Below the pieces are notes generated by a model. That model was not told where the DNA came from and did not search any database. It saw nothing but the letters and a program-made list of their open reading frames with translations. Position numbers and translations under genes: made by a program. This document shows positions 8,958 to 18,031 of a DNA stretch of 64,000 bases, one piece after another. Source of the DNA: Paenibacillus silviterrae (GTDB lineage: Bacteria > Bacillota > Bacilli > Paenibacillales > NBRC-103111); contig NZ_JASKUT010000001.1 of NCBI RefSeq assembly GCF_030167925.1, positions 2,976,001 through 3,040,000 of the forward strand, written 5' to 3'. How positions within the stretch are numbered: position 1 is the stretch's first letter; every line of letters begins with the position of its first letter.

Positions 8958-9971
8958 TCAATACAAGATCTTCTGCCCGCTTCGGGAGGATTCGTAGATG
9001 TCCATGACGAGACGGAAGCCTTTGTAGCCCTCCGGGCCGTCCAGCCAAAACTTCCTGCCTTCGGCGATGTGCTCGTAGAAATCCTCGATTTGGACTTTAT
9101 GGCTTACGCCCCAGTAGGATTTAACTCCAAGATCATTCACCACAGGCTCGCAGAGCTGGGTTTGCTTGCCGTCCTGCTCCAGGTATAGGTAATCTCCCCG
9201 CTGATACAGCGTACCCCGCTCGAATACGACCTCGATCTCTACGGGCGAGTTCTTGATATAAGCGTTCGTTGCGTAAAATACCGCCTTCGCTCCATTCTTG
9301 AAAGCAATATAGGCATGCGCCGAGTCCTCTACCTCAATGACGCCTTCCAGCGAATCATTGGAAATCGAGCCCTTCACATACTCGATATCTCCCCCAAGCC
9401 ACTGCAGCAGATCAAGCGTATGGATCGATTGATTGATGAGCGCGCCGCCGCCTTCCGTTTCCCACTTGCCCTTCCACTCCGACTGATAGTAGGCTGCCGT
9501 TCTGCTCCAGGCCACCAGCCCCTTCATCCCGAGCAGCCTGCCGAGCTCACCGGAGTCAACGTAATCTTTCATTTTCTGGGCGGATGGATTATATCGGTTT
9601 TGGAAAATAACGCCAAGCTGCACGTTCGGATACTGCTTGGCCGCCTCCAGCATACGCCGGGCTGCCGCGTCGTTCTCCGCCATCGGCTTCTCTGTAAGCA
9701 CATGCTTGCCGGCCTTCAGCACGTCAACAGCCATTGGCGAGTGCTGGTAATGCGCCGTACAAATATGCACGATATCAACGTCCTCGCGCTTCAGCATTTC
9801 GTGATAATCGCTATAGTAATCGCAGCCGTATTCCTCTGCCGCCCGTTGGGCCAGCTCCAGGTTCGTGTCGACAACCGCTTTCAGTTCTCCGAGCTTAGAT
9901 CCCGACACCGCTTTCAAATGAACGCCCGAGATGGCGCCGCAGCCAATGATAGCAATCCCCAGCTTTTTCAC
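8958..9971 (-). CDS. Gfo/Idh/MocA-family oxidoreductase
   Basis: 337 residues. The N-terminal Rossmann fold opens with GIAIIGCGAISGVH (a GxGxxG-type nucleotide site), and the family's EKPMA motif, with the catalytic lysine, is present near residue 95. The C-terminal part has GGALINQSIHTLDLLQWL, including the conserved histidines of the substrate-binding domain. Such enzymes oxidise or reduce sugars, inositols or glycosides with NAD(P). The gene starts at GTG 9971 behind GGGTGA and is divergent from an AraC regulator that probably controls it. The exact sugar cannot be read from the sequence. Confidence 0.88.
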   Translation of the reverse strand: MKKLGIAIIGCGAISGVHLKAVSGSKLGELKAVVDTNLELAQRAAEEYGCDYYSDYHEMLKREDVDIVHICTAHYQHSPMAVDVLKAGKHVLTEKPMAENDAAARRMLEAAKQYPNVQLGVIFQNRYNPSAQKMKDYVDSGELGRLLGMKGLVAWSRTAAYYQSEWKGKWETEGGGALINQSIHTLDLLQWLGGDIEYVKGSISNDSLEGVIEVEDSAHAYIAFKNGAKAVFYATNAYIKNSPVEIEVVFERGTLYQRGDYLYLEQDGKQTQLCEPVVNDLGVKSYWGVSHKVQIEDFYEHIAEGRKFWLDGPEGYKGFRLVMDIYESSRSGQKILY

Positions 9972-10133
9972 GTTTTCACCCAGCTTCCGAAAAATGTAGT
10001 AGTCGAGTGACCTTCCCTACGTAAGAAGGCTCTCGCTTGTCTTTTCATCTTGCCGTATAATTAGAGCAGATTCCTTGCATCAATTGCTTAGTTTCTTGCT
10101 TTTTTTGACTTCTTATCCGGGAGGAGACGCACC

Positions 10134-10970
10134 ATGCATTTCCGCATTCAGAATCAGTATTTTCATTACAGCCATCGCCGCACGGAGCAGCCTCCCCGGA
10201 TGGATTTCCATCTTCATGATTCTTACGAATTGTATTTCTTCCTGTCCGGCGACGTTCATTATTTAATAGAAAAGAAGGTATACCCGCTTCGCTACGGCGA
10301 CCTGCTTATTATGAATAACCGCGAGCTGCACAAAGCGACCTTCCGCTCCAACGCCACTTACGAGAACATCGTTGTGCACTTTGATCCTGCGGTCTCGGAG
10401 GCGCTGACAGGGCTGTCCGATTTCCCACTGCTCGATTGTTATGTCAACCGTCCTCAGGGAGAGTCCAATCTCATACGGCTGAGTCATCAGCAGTTAGAGG
10501 AGGCTCAGGCTATTTTTCACAAGATCGAACAGCTGTCTCCGGAGTCTCAGAGCGAATCGGGCTTGCTGCTGACCGCTTATATGATCGAGCTGCTCGTCCT
10601 TATTAACCGCTGCTTTCACTCGGACAAGTCCTCGCAGGATACAGTCCCTACCGATGTCCATGAGAAGCTGAGTCCCGTGCTCGATTATATCGATTCCCAC
10701 CTTGATGAGGATCTTTCACTCGAGACGCTGGAGCGCCACTTTTATATGAACCGCTATTACTTGAGCCGACTCTTCCGCCGAAGCACCGGAAGTACGGTCC
10801 ATGAGTACATCGTCCTGAAGCGCATCGCCCGGGCCAAGAAGCTTCTTCAAGAGGGCAGCAACGTGACGGATGCCTGCCAGCAGTCCGGATTCAACGATTA
10901 CTCCAACTTTATCCGCATGTTCAAGCGTTTTGTCGGCGTCCCGCCGGGACAATACCGGAAGCAGCGGTGA
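10134..10970 (+). CDS. AraC-family transcriptional regulator with cupin sensor
   Basis: 278 residues. The N-terminal half (to about 150) is an AraC-type cupin domain opening with an HxxRxxxQPPRMDFHLHDSYEL-like metal-free sugar-sensing motif. The C-terminal 100 residues contain two helix-turn-helix motifs, with YYLSRLFRRSTGSTVHEY and the family signature DYSNFIRMFKRFVGVPPGQYR. It follows a GGGAGGAG site and is transcribed away from the Gfo/Idh gene, the usual layout for a local activator. A TATAAT hexamer lies at 10056-10061 but I could not find a matching -35 at good spacing. Confidence 0.9.
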   Translation: MHFRIQNQYFHYSHRRTEQPPRMDFHLHDSYELYFFLSGDVHYLIEKKVYPLRYGDLLIMNNRELHKATFRSNATYENIVVHFDPAVSEALTGLSDFPLLDCYVNRPQGESNLIRLSHQQLEEAQAIFHKIEQLSPESQSESGLLLTAYMIELLVLINRCFHSDKSSQDTVPTDVHEKLSPVLDYIDSHLDEDLSLETLERHFYMNRYYLSRLFRRSTGSTVHEYIVLKRIARAKKLLQEGSNVTDACQQSGFNDYSNFIRMFKRFVGVPPGQYRKQR

Positions 10971-11027
10971 TCTGCATCACATGCGGATGCTCCCAGCCTA
11001 AATTGTTTATCACAGCTTATTCACATA

Positions 11028-11056
11028 TTGACGATCCAACGGTCCCGATGTATGAT
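11028..11056 (+). promoter_or_regulatory. Sigma-A promoter of the small membrane protein gene
   Basis: TTGACG (11028-11033) and TATGAT (11051-11056) with a 17-bp spacer, about 50 bases before the start codon. Confidence 0.75.
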
Positions 11057-11106
11057 TTTCTGGTGTTTGTTTTCGAACAATGACCGATTGGAAAGGATCA
11101 AGTGAA

Positions 11107-11592
11107 ATGGACTCCAAGACCATAACGATTTCATTGTATCTGTTGCTCATTTACTGGCTCTCCTTGCACTTTGAAGTGCTGAAGCCATTATTTTATCCTA
11201 CGCTCGGAGCCTTCTCGTACTTATTCGTCAGCCGGACGTACGCCCTCAAGGATCTGCTCAAGCTCGTGATGGGCGCAGGCATCGCTTCGTTCATGGGCTG
11301 CCTCTTATACCGTTCGGATATCGGCATTCTCGGCTTTCTGGCCACAGCCCTGCTGACCATTCATCTCCTGCGCCGGTACCATCTCCAGGCGCCTCCGATT
11401 ATGGCGGTCGCCCTGATCCCGTTCTTCGCCAACCCTGCGTCGGTCTGGGTATTTCCAGTGTCGGTCGTCGTCTCCCTGATCGGTCTCATCGGCTTCCTGC
11501 TGGCGGTGGAGAGCCTGAGCCTCGCTCTGGTACGCTACCGCTTCCGATTGCTTCGCGCCCGCGTACGGCAGCAAAGGGCCGCCAGGCTCTAA
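11107..11592 (+). CDS. HPP/FUSC-like small integral membrane protein
   Basis: 161 residues with four or five hydrophobic helices and a basic C-terminal tail (RLLRARVRQQRAARL). The segment LFYPTLGAFSYLFVSR resembles the first helices of HPP and aromatic-acid-exporter (FUSC-like) proteins, where a PxLGA motif recurs. The function is unknown. I chose ATG 11107, preceded by GAAAGGA; an upstream in-frame ATG at 11080 has no ribosome binding site. A good promoter precedes it. Its last four bases overlap the end of the convergent DCC gene, so no terminator separates them. Confidence 0.7.
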   Translation: MDSKTITISLYLLLIYWLSLHFEVLKPLFYPTLGAFSYLFVSRTYALKDLLKLVMGAGIASFMGCLLYRSDIGILGFLATALLTIHLLRRYHLQAPPIMAVALIPFFANPASVWVFPVSVVVSLIGLIGFLLAVESLSLALVRYRFRLLRARVRQQRAARL

Positions 11593-12023
11593 CGATCGAG
11601 GAAGCGGCCCCTTTCTCCGGGCTTCGGCAGCCGGCACGCATCGGCCTTGCCGAACCACCGGTAGCGGTTATTCGCAATTACGTGATATATCCCGTCACGA
11701 AGAAGCCTCGGTACGATGACCAATCCGTAGAGCAGCCGCCAGCCGCCGTTTAAGCGCCGCGCCACACGCAGTGCCGCCGTGGACCTCGTATACACACGCC
11801 CCGATTCCAGAAGGACGAAGGTTTTCATGTCCGCTTCATCGTAACCATGCTCCCGCAGAAGTTCGCCCCCAATCTCCGATTGCATCGCCGCGAATTGAAA
11901 CCGCCCTTGCGGATCGCGCGGGATGATGAACTGGACCGCTTTATCGCACAAACCGCATTCCCCGTCATAGAACACAACGAGTTCTCCCACTCTAGGCCTG
12001 CTATCCCGTTGCATGCTTCCCAC
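11589..12023 (-). CDS. DCC-family thiol-disulfide oxidoreductase-like protein (DUF393, YuxK-like)
   Basis: 144 residues. It has the family hallmark FYDGECGLCDKAV (DxxCxxC) near the N terminus, then FAAMQSEIG and later a segment with conserved R and G residues, as in YuxK. The CxxC pair suggests thioredoxin-like redox activity, but no substrate is known for the family. It is convergent with the membrane protein gene and their ends overlap by four bases. Start could be 12023 or the ATG nine bases inside. Confidence 0.85.
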   Translation of the reverse strand: MGSMQRDSRPRVGELVVFYDGECGLCDKAVQFIIPRDPQGRFQFAAMQSEIGGELLREHGYDEADMKTFVLLESGRVYTRSTAALRVARRLNGGWRLLYGLVIVPRLLRDGIYHVIANNRYRWFGKADACRLPKPGERGRFLDR

Positions 12024-12070
12024 CGCCCCTTCCGTTTTTTCCTATTGTACACCGTCCTGCCCGAATTAGG

Positions 12071-12090
12071 GTACTACTTCAATTTAGTAC
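12071..12090. promoter_or_regulatory. Inverted repeat upstream of acyltransferase/acyl-ligase gene (possible operator)
   Basis: GTACTA (12071-12076) and TAGTAC (12085-12090) form an inverted repeat with an eight-base spacer. It lies before a TACAAT hexamer (12114-12119) and 80 bases ahead of the fusion gene. A poor -35 suggests a controlled promoter. The half-sites recall the TTAGTACC of FapR boxes but the order of the halves is different, so no regulator is assigned. Confidence 0.35.
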
Positions 12091-12172
12091 TCTTTTTTAT
12101 ATGCGAACCGCGCTACAATAACAGTAGTTCTCATATCTTAGTAACGATACGGTTCTGAGGAGCGGATTCGAT

Positions 12173-14296
12173 ATGTCCTTCTTATTTCTTGTACTGCGCA
12201 GCCTGCTGAGACGTTTGTTCCGCTTACGCATTAGCGGGATCGAGAAGCTGGAGCTCGGCCATCCGGCTCTGCTGATGCCGAACCACGTATCGCTGCTTGA
12301 CGGCGTGCTGCTCCTCCTGTTCCTGCCGAAGGGGGCTGCCTTCGTCATCAATACCGGCTGGGCGCGGAGACTGGCTCCGTTCATGAAGCATTTTCCCCAT
12401 ATTGCCGTTGACCCGATGAACCCCTACAGCGTTCGTTCCATGATCCGTACGGTACAAAGCGGCGTCCCGCTGGTGCTGTTCCCGGAAGGCCGCGTGACCT
12501 TAACCGGCGGTTTGATGAAGGTGTATGCCGGAGTGGGCTATGTTGCCATGAAGACCGGCGCGAAGCTGTATCCCATCGCTATCAACGGAGCGGAACAAAG
12601 CAGGCTTTCTTATATAACCGATAAAATCAGAACGGTGTGGTTCCCCCGGATTGCCATCGAGATCGGGGAGCCGTTTCAGCTTGAATCCAGGCCGGGCCTT
12701 CCCATGAAGCTCCAGAAGGAACGCGCGGCGGATGATATTCTCCGCGCTCTGCAGCGGCAGCTTTTGAGTGCCCGGCTCAAGCCGCAGGTCCAGCTGTTCG
12801 ACGAGCTGCTCGAGCAAGCGTCGCGCAGCGGCTTCCGGCTGCAGGTGCTGGAGGACGTTTCGCTTGCGCTCACCTACAGGAAGCTGCTGATCGCCGCCTA
12901 TGTATTTGCCGCCAAGCTTCGTCCCCTGCTGCTCGGGCAGCAAACCGCCGGCGTACTGCTGCCGAACGCCGCCGGCTCGGTTATCGCCTTGTTTGCGCTG
13001 CTGCGTCTCGGCAAGACCCCCGCCATGCTGAACTTTTCCGCCGGTCCGCAGAACCTGCTGGATGCCTGTGAAACGGCTTCCGTCCAAACGGTGCTGACCT
13101 CCCGGCAGTTCGTCGAGAAGGCGAAGCTGACCCCCGTGATCGAAGCGTTATCGGCCAAGGTTCGGATCGTGTATATGGAGGACATCCGCAGCCTTGTCAG
13201 CCGGACCGACCAGCTGGGCGGGCTCATGCAGCTCCTGCTTCGACGCCGGGCGGAGCCCGGGCCTCGCGAGGTGATTTTGTTCACCTCCGGCAGTGAAAGC
13301 AAGCCGAAGGGAGTTGTGCTCTCCCATTCGAATCTGTATGCCAATATTCAGCAGGCGCGTTCGGTGTTTGATTTCACGGCCAAGGATAAAGTGTTCAACG
13401 CCATGCCGATGTTCCATTCGTTCGGCCTCATGGCGGGAACGCTGCTGCCGCTGCTGACCGGCGTCCGTGTGTTCATGTACCCGAGCCCCTTGCACTACCG
13501 GGTCGTTCCCGAGGTGGTATATGACCGAAGCGCAACCATCCTGTTCGGCACCTCCACCTTCTTGGCCGGATACGGACGCGCAGCCCATCCGTACGACTTT
13601 TACTCCGTACGGTATGTCGTTGCCGGTGCTGAGAAGCTGAAGGATGAAGTGATTGAGCTGTGGTCTGCCAAGTTCGGCATCCGCATCTTCGAAGGCTACG
13701 GCACGACGGAAACCGCACCTGTGCTGACGATCAATTCCCCTTTGGCATATCGCCGGGGGACGGTGGGACGCTTCCTGCCGGGCGTTGAGTATGAGCTGAA
13801 GCCGGTTGAAGGAATTGAAGGGGCGGGCAATCTGCTGGTCCGGGGACCGAACCTTATGAAGGGCTATCTGATTCATGGGCAGGGCTTCGTCCCTTGCCCG
13901 GAGTGGTATGACTGCGGGGACGTCGTCAGTGTCGACGAAGAGGGCTATGTGTCCATTCGGGCACGGCTGAAACGGTTCGCCAAGGTCGGCGGGGAGATGG
14001 TATCGCTGCAGCTCCTCGAGGAATTAGCCGAGAGATCCGCTCCCGGAGGTGCAGTGGCGGCGGTTTCGATCGCTGACGGCCGCAAGGGCGAGCGGATCGT
14101 CCTGTTCGCCGCCGGCTCCGGGGTCACCCTGACCGGCCTGAAGAGTTATTTGGCCAGCCACGGCTTCTCGCCGCTATTGCTTCCCGGGCAGGTGCGTGTC
14201 GTTGACAAGCTCCCGCTTCTGGGAAGCGGAAAGACCGACTATGTTACGCTGAAGAATTGGGCTGAGATACCGGAGGAAAAACCATCCTCCGCGTAA
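12173..14296 (+). CDS. Bifunctional acyltransferase / AMP-dependent acyl ligase (Aas-like)
   Basis: 707 residues. The N-terminal 200 residues form a PlsC-type 1-acyl-glycerol-phosphate acyltransferase domain with NHVSLLDG (HX4D) and FPEGR. The rest is an adenylate-forming ligase with the P-loop LFTSGSESKPKG, YGTTETAP, and a closing hinge near RAKRFAKVGGEMVS. The layout matches Aas, which re-acylates lysophospholipids using acyl-ACP made in place. The C-terminal lysine region (LPLLGSGKTDY) is intact. The ATG at 12173 follows GAGGAG. A downstream bidirectional hairpin ends the unit. Substrate in this organism is inferred. Confidence 0.87.
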   Translation: MSFLFLVLRSLLRRLFRLRISGIEKLELGHPALLMPNHVSLLDGVLLLLFLPKGAAFVINTGWARRLAPFMKHFPHIAVDPMNPYSVRSMIRTVQSGVPLVLFPEGRVTLTGGLMKVYAGVGYVAMKTGAKLYPIAINGAEQSRLSYITDKIRTVWFPRIAIEIGEPFQLESRPGLPMKLQKERAADDILRALQRQLLSARLKPQVQLFDELLEQASRSGFRLQVLEDVSLALTYRKLLIAAYVFAAKLRPLLLGQQTAGVLLPNAAGSVIALFALLRLGKTPAMLNFSAGPQNLLDACETASVQTVLTSRQFVEKAKLTPVIEALSAKVRIVYMEDIRSLVSRTDQLGGLMQLLLRRRAEPGPREVILFTSGSESKPKGVVLSHSNLYANIQQARSVFDFTAKDKVFNAMPMFHSFGLMAGTLLPLLTGVRVFMYPSPLHYRVVPEVVYDRSATILFGTSTFLAGYGRAAHPYDFYSVRYVVAGAEKLKDEVIELWSAKFGIRIFEGYGTTETAPVLTINSPLAYRRGTVGRFLPGVEYELKPVEGIEGAGNLLVRGPNLMKGYLIHGQGFVPCPEWYDCGDVVSVDEEGYVSIRARLKRFAKVGGEMVSLQLLEELAERSAPGGAVAAVSIADGRKGERIVLFAAGSGVTLTGLKSYLASHGFSPLLLPGQVRVVDKLPLLGSGKTDYVTLKNWAEIPEEKPSSA

Positions 14297-14307
14297 AGAC
14301 CGAATGA

Positions 14308-14357
14308 AAAGAGAGGCAATCCTCGGCGTGGATACCCACTCCATGGATTGCCTCTTT
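14308..14357. terminator. Bidirectional terminator between acyl-ligase and SLH protein genes
   Basis: A 13-bp stem with arms at 14310-14322 (AGAGGCAATCC core) and 14345-14357 (GGATTGCCTCT core) is flanked by A-rich and T-rich ends. Confidence 0.85.
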
Positions 14358-14368
14358 CGCAAGGAAAT

Positions 14369-17300
14369 TTATTGTTCTTCCAGCCTGTGCAGAACCCGTA
14401 GAAGAATGGCTGCCGCCTCGGCTCGGGTACCCGATGCCAAAGGCAATATTCTCCCCTCCTCGTCACCGCCAGCCAGACCTGCCAGAGCCGCTTTGGCAAG
14501 CAGGTCCTCCGCCCAGTCGCTGATTTGCTCCGTATCGCTCCATGCCTCCAGCTGCCGCTTCCGGTCAGCCTCCGTCAAGTCTACGGAACGCTTCCTCTCC
14601 GCTGCTCTTACCGCAAGGGCAAACATCTCCTGCCGTGAGATTTCCTCCCCCGGGCGGAAATTCCCCTCCTCCGACCCTTGGATTAGTCCTTCCCGGTAGC
14701 CGTAACCGATCTCCCGGTAAAACCAATCCTCCGCTGTAACATCCTTGAACGGCACTTCCGCCGCTTCCTCCCGAGACATCAGCATGCGGACCAGCATCGC
14801 CGCAAACTCTGCCCGCGTCACGGTCTGATTCGGCCGAAACTCGTTATTCTCGTAGCCGGAGACATAGCCCTTGGCCGCAAGCTCTTCGATCGTCTGCTTC
14901 GCCCAATGTGACGAAATATCCGAGAAGCTGAGACCGGACTTCAGCCAAGCGTAGTCTCCCGGCTCCCGAAGAATTGGGGATTGTTGATACACCCATGTTT
15001 TAATTCCGTGATCATATTTATATAAGTACGCTCCGTTGCTTCCGTCTGCAGGCCGGAATGACGCTTCCAGCTGGCCCCGAATCGACAGCTGCGGGCCTGC
15101 CGCTGTGAAGCCTGCCGGCGGCGGAAGCAGCCCGGCAGCCAGCTTCACGCGAAGGAGCACCTTGTCTTCCTTGACGGGAAGCGTGACCTGAACCCGTTCC
15201 TCCCCCTGCTGCAGCACCAGCCGGATCTTACGCCGGGTCAATTCTTGTGCCAGCTCTTTACTTGCTTCCACATCGGATAAGTCACTTCCGAGCGGCAGGA
15301 CAAGCTCCTTCGCCTCAGTATGCTTATTCAAGGCTTCCAGGATTTTGTCCGCGAGCAAGGTGATCGTTGTAGATTCGCCCGACTCTCGAACCTCCATCCC
15401 CTTGCCATTCTCCAAGAGCAGCCTTCCCTCTTTATAATCGATCTCGGCGGCCGCTATGAACCCTCCTCCTCCGCCTGCAAAGACCGGACCCGTTACGCGA
15501 GGCGGGGGCGGGGGAGGCGGAGGAATGGGTGTCGGAGGAATATAAGACGGCGTATGTTCATAGAGAACCGCCTTCGTATCATAGTCCCAGAACGGATACC
15601 GTGTCCGGGTCCCCGCTTCGCTCACAAGCGTGATCCGCACACCGTCACCTACGGTCATCCCGGGAAGCGGCACCTCTGCACGCTGCCCCTTTACCGCTTC
15701 CAGCCGAAGCTTCTTCTGCTCGGGGATTTGTGCCGGTACGATTGTTTTCGGCTGACTTGCACTCGACCAGAAAAGACTGACCGTATCCAGCCCGCTGTCC
15801 ACTGGATGCTCGTTATAATACGTCAGCTCAAACGAATAGGCGGTTCCTGCCGTAAGCGGCGCGGTACCCGTTCCTTTGCTACCGTTAGGGAGCAGCTCTT
15901 GTCCGTCCAGCTTCAGGCTGAAATTGTTGCGGTCTACGGCAAAGGCGGAGAATGTGTATTCTTCCGTAAATTCCGGCACAATCACACCGGTCCATCGCCA
16001 GGAGCCCGGCTGAGTCCCCAGCTTATAGCTGATCGCTTCGACCTCTTTATCCCCTTTGCGGTGCTGGAAGCGGGGATCGGTGAAGCTCTCCTCGCGGAAA
16101 CGGCCGCCGGACCTTACGGGATAATCGCCGTAGGTGATATAGACGATCCCCGTCACGCTGGGTGTGAACGATAGGCTGGCACCGCCCTGCGTCTTCTCCA
16201 GCAGGGGAACTTCGATCACGGGTCCCTCCACGGCTTCTTCAATCAGCAGAAAGCGCGGATAATCCACCGAATCGAGCTTCACCGTAATACTGTTCTTATC
16301 AGCCCGGACCGTTTCGACTGGAATGCGCTCCTTGGTGAGCGGATCCATCGCGGAGACCTTGGCGCCTGTACCGTAAATATTGTTCAAGGTAAACTCGAAG
16401 GTCTGCGGAGGCATGCGGTAGCGCTGAGGATCCAGCAAATCCTTAGTCGGGTCCCAGGCATGCGCGGCGTTTCGGGTGACCACGTAATAACCAATGGCGA
16501 AGGTTCCGGTATCCAGCTGATAAGGAAGAATGGCAAAATCATCCCGATGATAACGGCTCGGATGCTGCAAGCTTCCATCGCCTTCATAGACATAACGCGG
16601 CTCATATTCGATCAGCTCCGTTACCTGCAGCGGCCTCGGAGAATCGACGCGCTTGCCGCTCCGCATCAGATCGGATACTTCTTTAAGACCTTGCAGCTGC
16701 AAGCCGGCCTTTGCCCGAACGGCTTCGTTCAGCACGTACTTATTTTTGCGGAGCTCCTCATAGAAGGCCTCCGGCAAGATCCCAAAGCCGACATCCTCGC
16801 TTTTGATGGCATAGGCGTTGATCGTATGAACGCCCTTGTGTGCATAAAAGGTAAACATGCGCAGAAGCGACTTCGCCCCGATTTGCTGCATAAGGCGAAG
16901 AAAGCGGGGATCCTTCGTATCCACCCCCTGATCCTTCAGCATCTCGGAGAAGCCGTTACGTGAATAGTTCGTCTCCGTGTTCCAGAGCTGGGCAATTCGG
17001 CCGCCTCCGGGACTTGAATAGCGGTAATGGTCGGGATACAGCCCCGGGAAGGGCTGCAGATCGCGAATCATCATCTCGGTTTGGTAGGGAAAGGACCATT
17101 CCTCCGGCAGTGCGGCAACGTGCGGAGGTATATAATAGCTGCCGGGAACGGAATGATCCTTATCGAGAACCTTCGTCCCGTCCATCCCCCCCAGCGCGTT
17201 CAAATACAATTTGGTCGATTCTTTGAAATCCGACGCCGACTCCGGCGTAATCAGAGATTTGACCTTATCGTATCCGGAGTAATAATGCCGGCTAAATCCC

Positions 17301-18031
17301 GCCTCATCCACCCCCATGGTACTGCCGTTATCGAACGGACGCTGATTGGAGAAGCCGCTGACGACGTTTACGCCGGGCAGCTTGTTCTCCGGATTTTTCA
17401 CGTAATCGGCAGTCAGCGGCAGCAGCATTTCGTGGCCCTCCACCGTCTTCCCGTCCTTGGTAAAGCTGATGGGCTTGCGGAATTCCGGCTTCGGATCATA
17501 ATAATGCTCGATACCGAGATAATGATAGCCAAAGGTGTACTCATTATAAATTTCCAGGTCAAAACCTGCGTCAACTTCGTTATTCTGAGTGCCCAGCTCT
17601 TCCTTGGCTACCTCTGTGACGGTTTTCACATAGCGGAGCCAGCCGTTCACCGTCTCCATCGCAGCCGGATTCGGCGTCCCGTCCTTATATTCCAAGCCCG
17701 AGAAAGGCTGATACTTCAGCTTAATGAGCACTACCTCCCCCGCAGGCACATCCTGAGGCAAAGGGGCGGAAAGCGTGCATCGGCCTGTGGCGGCATCGAT
17801 ATCGGTAATGATCGGGGACATAGCCGGCCGGCCGCCTCCCAGCTGAAAGCCCGTATACTTCGGACGAATGCTCGAAGCATCCTTCACATAAATTTCTCTT
17901 GCGCCTTTCGATGCCGGCCTTGTCAGCTCCACCTTTGCATCCGTATTCGGGTTCGGCATGCCGGAATTCAGGTTGAGCAGAATGATCGGCCGAATGTGAT
18001 GGCGCTTCAGCGCTCCCAGCATTAGGCGCAT
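14369..18031 (-). CDS. Secreted SLH-anchored glycosidase-like protein, main (C-terminal) part, downstream of a frameshift
   Basis: 1220 residues, continuing the protein whose first part lies at 18022-18441. The first 500 residues resemble a TIM-barrel glycoside hydrolase: FDLEIYNEYTFGYHYLG suggests an acid/base glutamate and LWNTETNYSRNGF a second carboxylate. A PA14-like domain (about 640-760) carries GSWRWTGVIVPEFTEEYTFS. A poly-proline linker, a unique domain of about 200 residues, and three SLH repeats at the C terminus (FSDISSHWA, FKDVTAEDWFY, WSDTEQISDWA) follow. The SLH repeats attach the protein to pyruvylated wall polymer. The ATG shown is probably not the true start; codons upstream in this frame also read as protein (YDDSKFREYNRES). 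The enzyme family was not identified. Confidence 0.8.
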   Translation of the reverse strand: MRLMLGALKRHHIRPIILLNLNSGMPNPNTDAKVELTRPASKGAREIYVKDASSIRPKYTGFQLGGGRPAMSPIITDIDAATGRCTLSAPLPQDVPAGEVVLIKLKYQPFSGLEYKDGTPNPAAMETVNGWLRYVKTVTEVAKEELGTQNNEVDAGFDLEIYNEYTFGYHYLGIEHYYDPKPEFRKPISFTKDGKTVEGHEMLLPLTADYVKNPENKLPGVNVVSGFSNQRPFDNGSTMGVDEAGFSRHYYSGYDKVKSLITPESASDFKESTKLYLNALGGMDGTKVLDKDHSVPGSYYIPPHVAALPEEWSFPYQTEMMIRDLQPFPGLYPDHYRYSSPGGGRIAQLWNTETNYSRNGFSEMLKDQGVDTKDPRFLRLMQQIGAKSLLRMFTFYAHKGVHTINAYAIKSEDVGFGILPEAFYEELRKNKYVLNEAVRAKAGLQLQGLKEVSDLMRSGKRVDSPRPLQVTELIEYEPRYVYEGDGSLQHPSRYHRDDFAILPYQLDTGTFAIGYYVVTRNAAHAWDPTKDLLDPQRYRMPPQTFEFTLNNIYGTGAKVSAMDPLTKERIPVETVRADKNSITVKLDSVDYPRFLLIEEAVEGPVIEVPLLEKTQGGASLSFTPSVTGIVYITYGDYPVRSGGRFREESFTDPRFQHRKGDKEVEAISYKLGTQPGSWRWTGVIVPEFTEEYTFSAFAVDRNNFSLKLDGQELLPNGSKGTGTAPLTAGTAYSFELTYYNEHPVDSGLDTVSLFWSSASQPKTIVPAQIPEQKKLRLEAVKGQRAEVPLPGMTVGDGVRITLVSEAGTRTRYPFWDYDTKAVLYEHTPSYIPPTPIPPPPPPPPRVTGPVFAGGGGGFIAAAEIDYKEGRLLLENGKGMEVRESGESTTITLLADKILEALNKHTEAKELVLPLGSDLSDVEASKELAQELTRRKIRLVLQQGEERVQVTLPVKEDKVLLRVKLAAGLLPPPAGFTAAGPQLSIRGQLEASFRPADGSNGAYLYKYDHGIKTWVYQQSPILREPGDYAWLKSGLSFSDISSHWAKQTIEELAAKGYVSGYENNEFRPNQTVTRAEFAAMLVRMLMSREEAAEVPFKDVTAEDWFYREIGYGYREGLIQGSEEGNFRPGEEISRQEMFALAVRAAERKRSVDLTEADRKRQLEAWSDTEQISDWAEDLLAKAALAGLAGGDEEGRILPLASGTRAEAAAILLRVLHRLEEQ

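Noticed and set aside
17027..18025. A 332-codon plus-strand frame
   Set aside because: It lies opposite the SLH protein, has no ribosome binding site, and its composition (many Arg/His/Ile) fits an antisense shadow.
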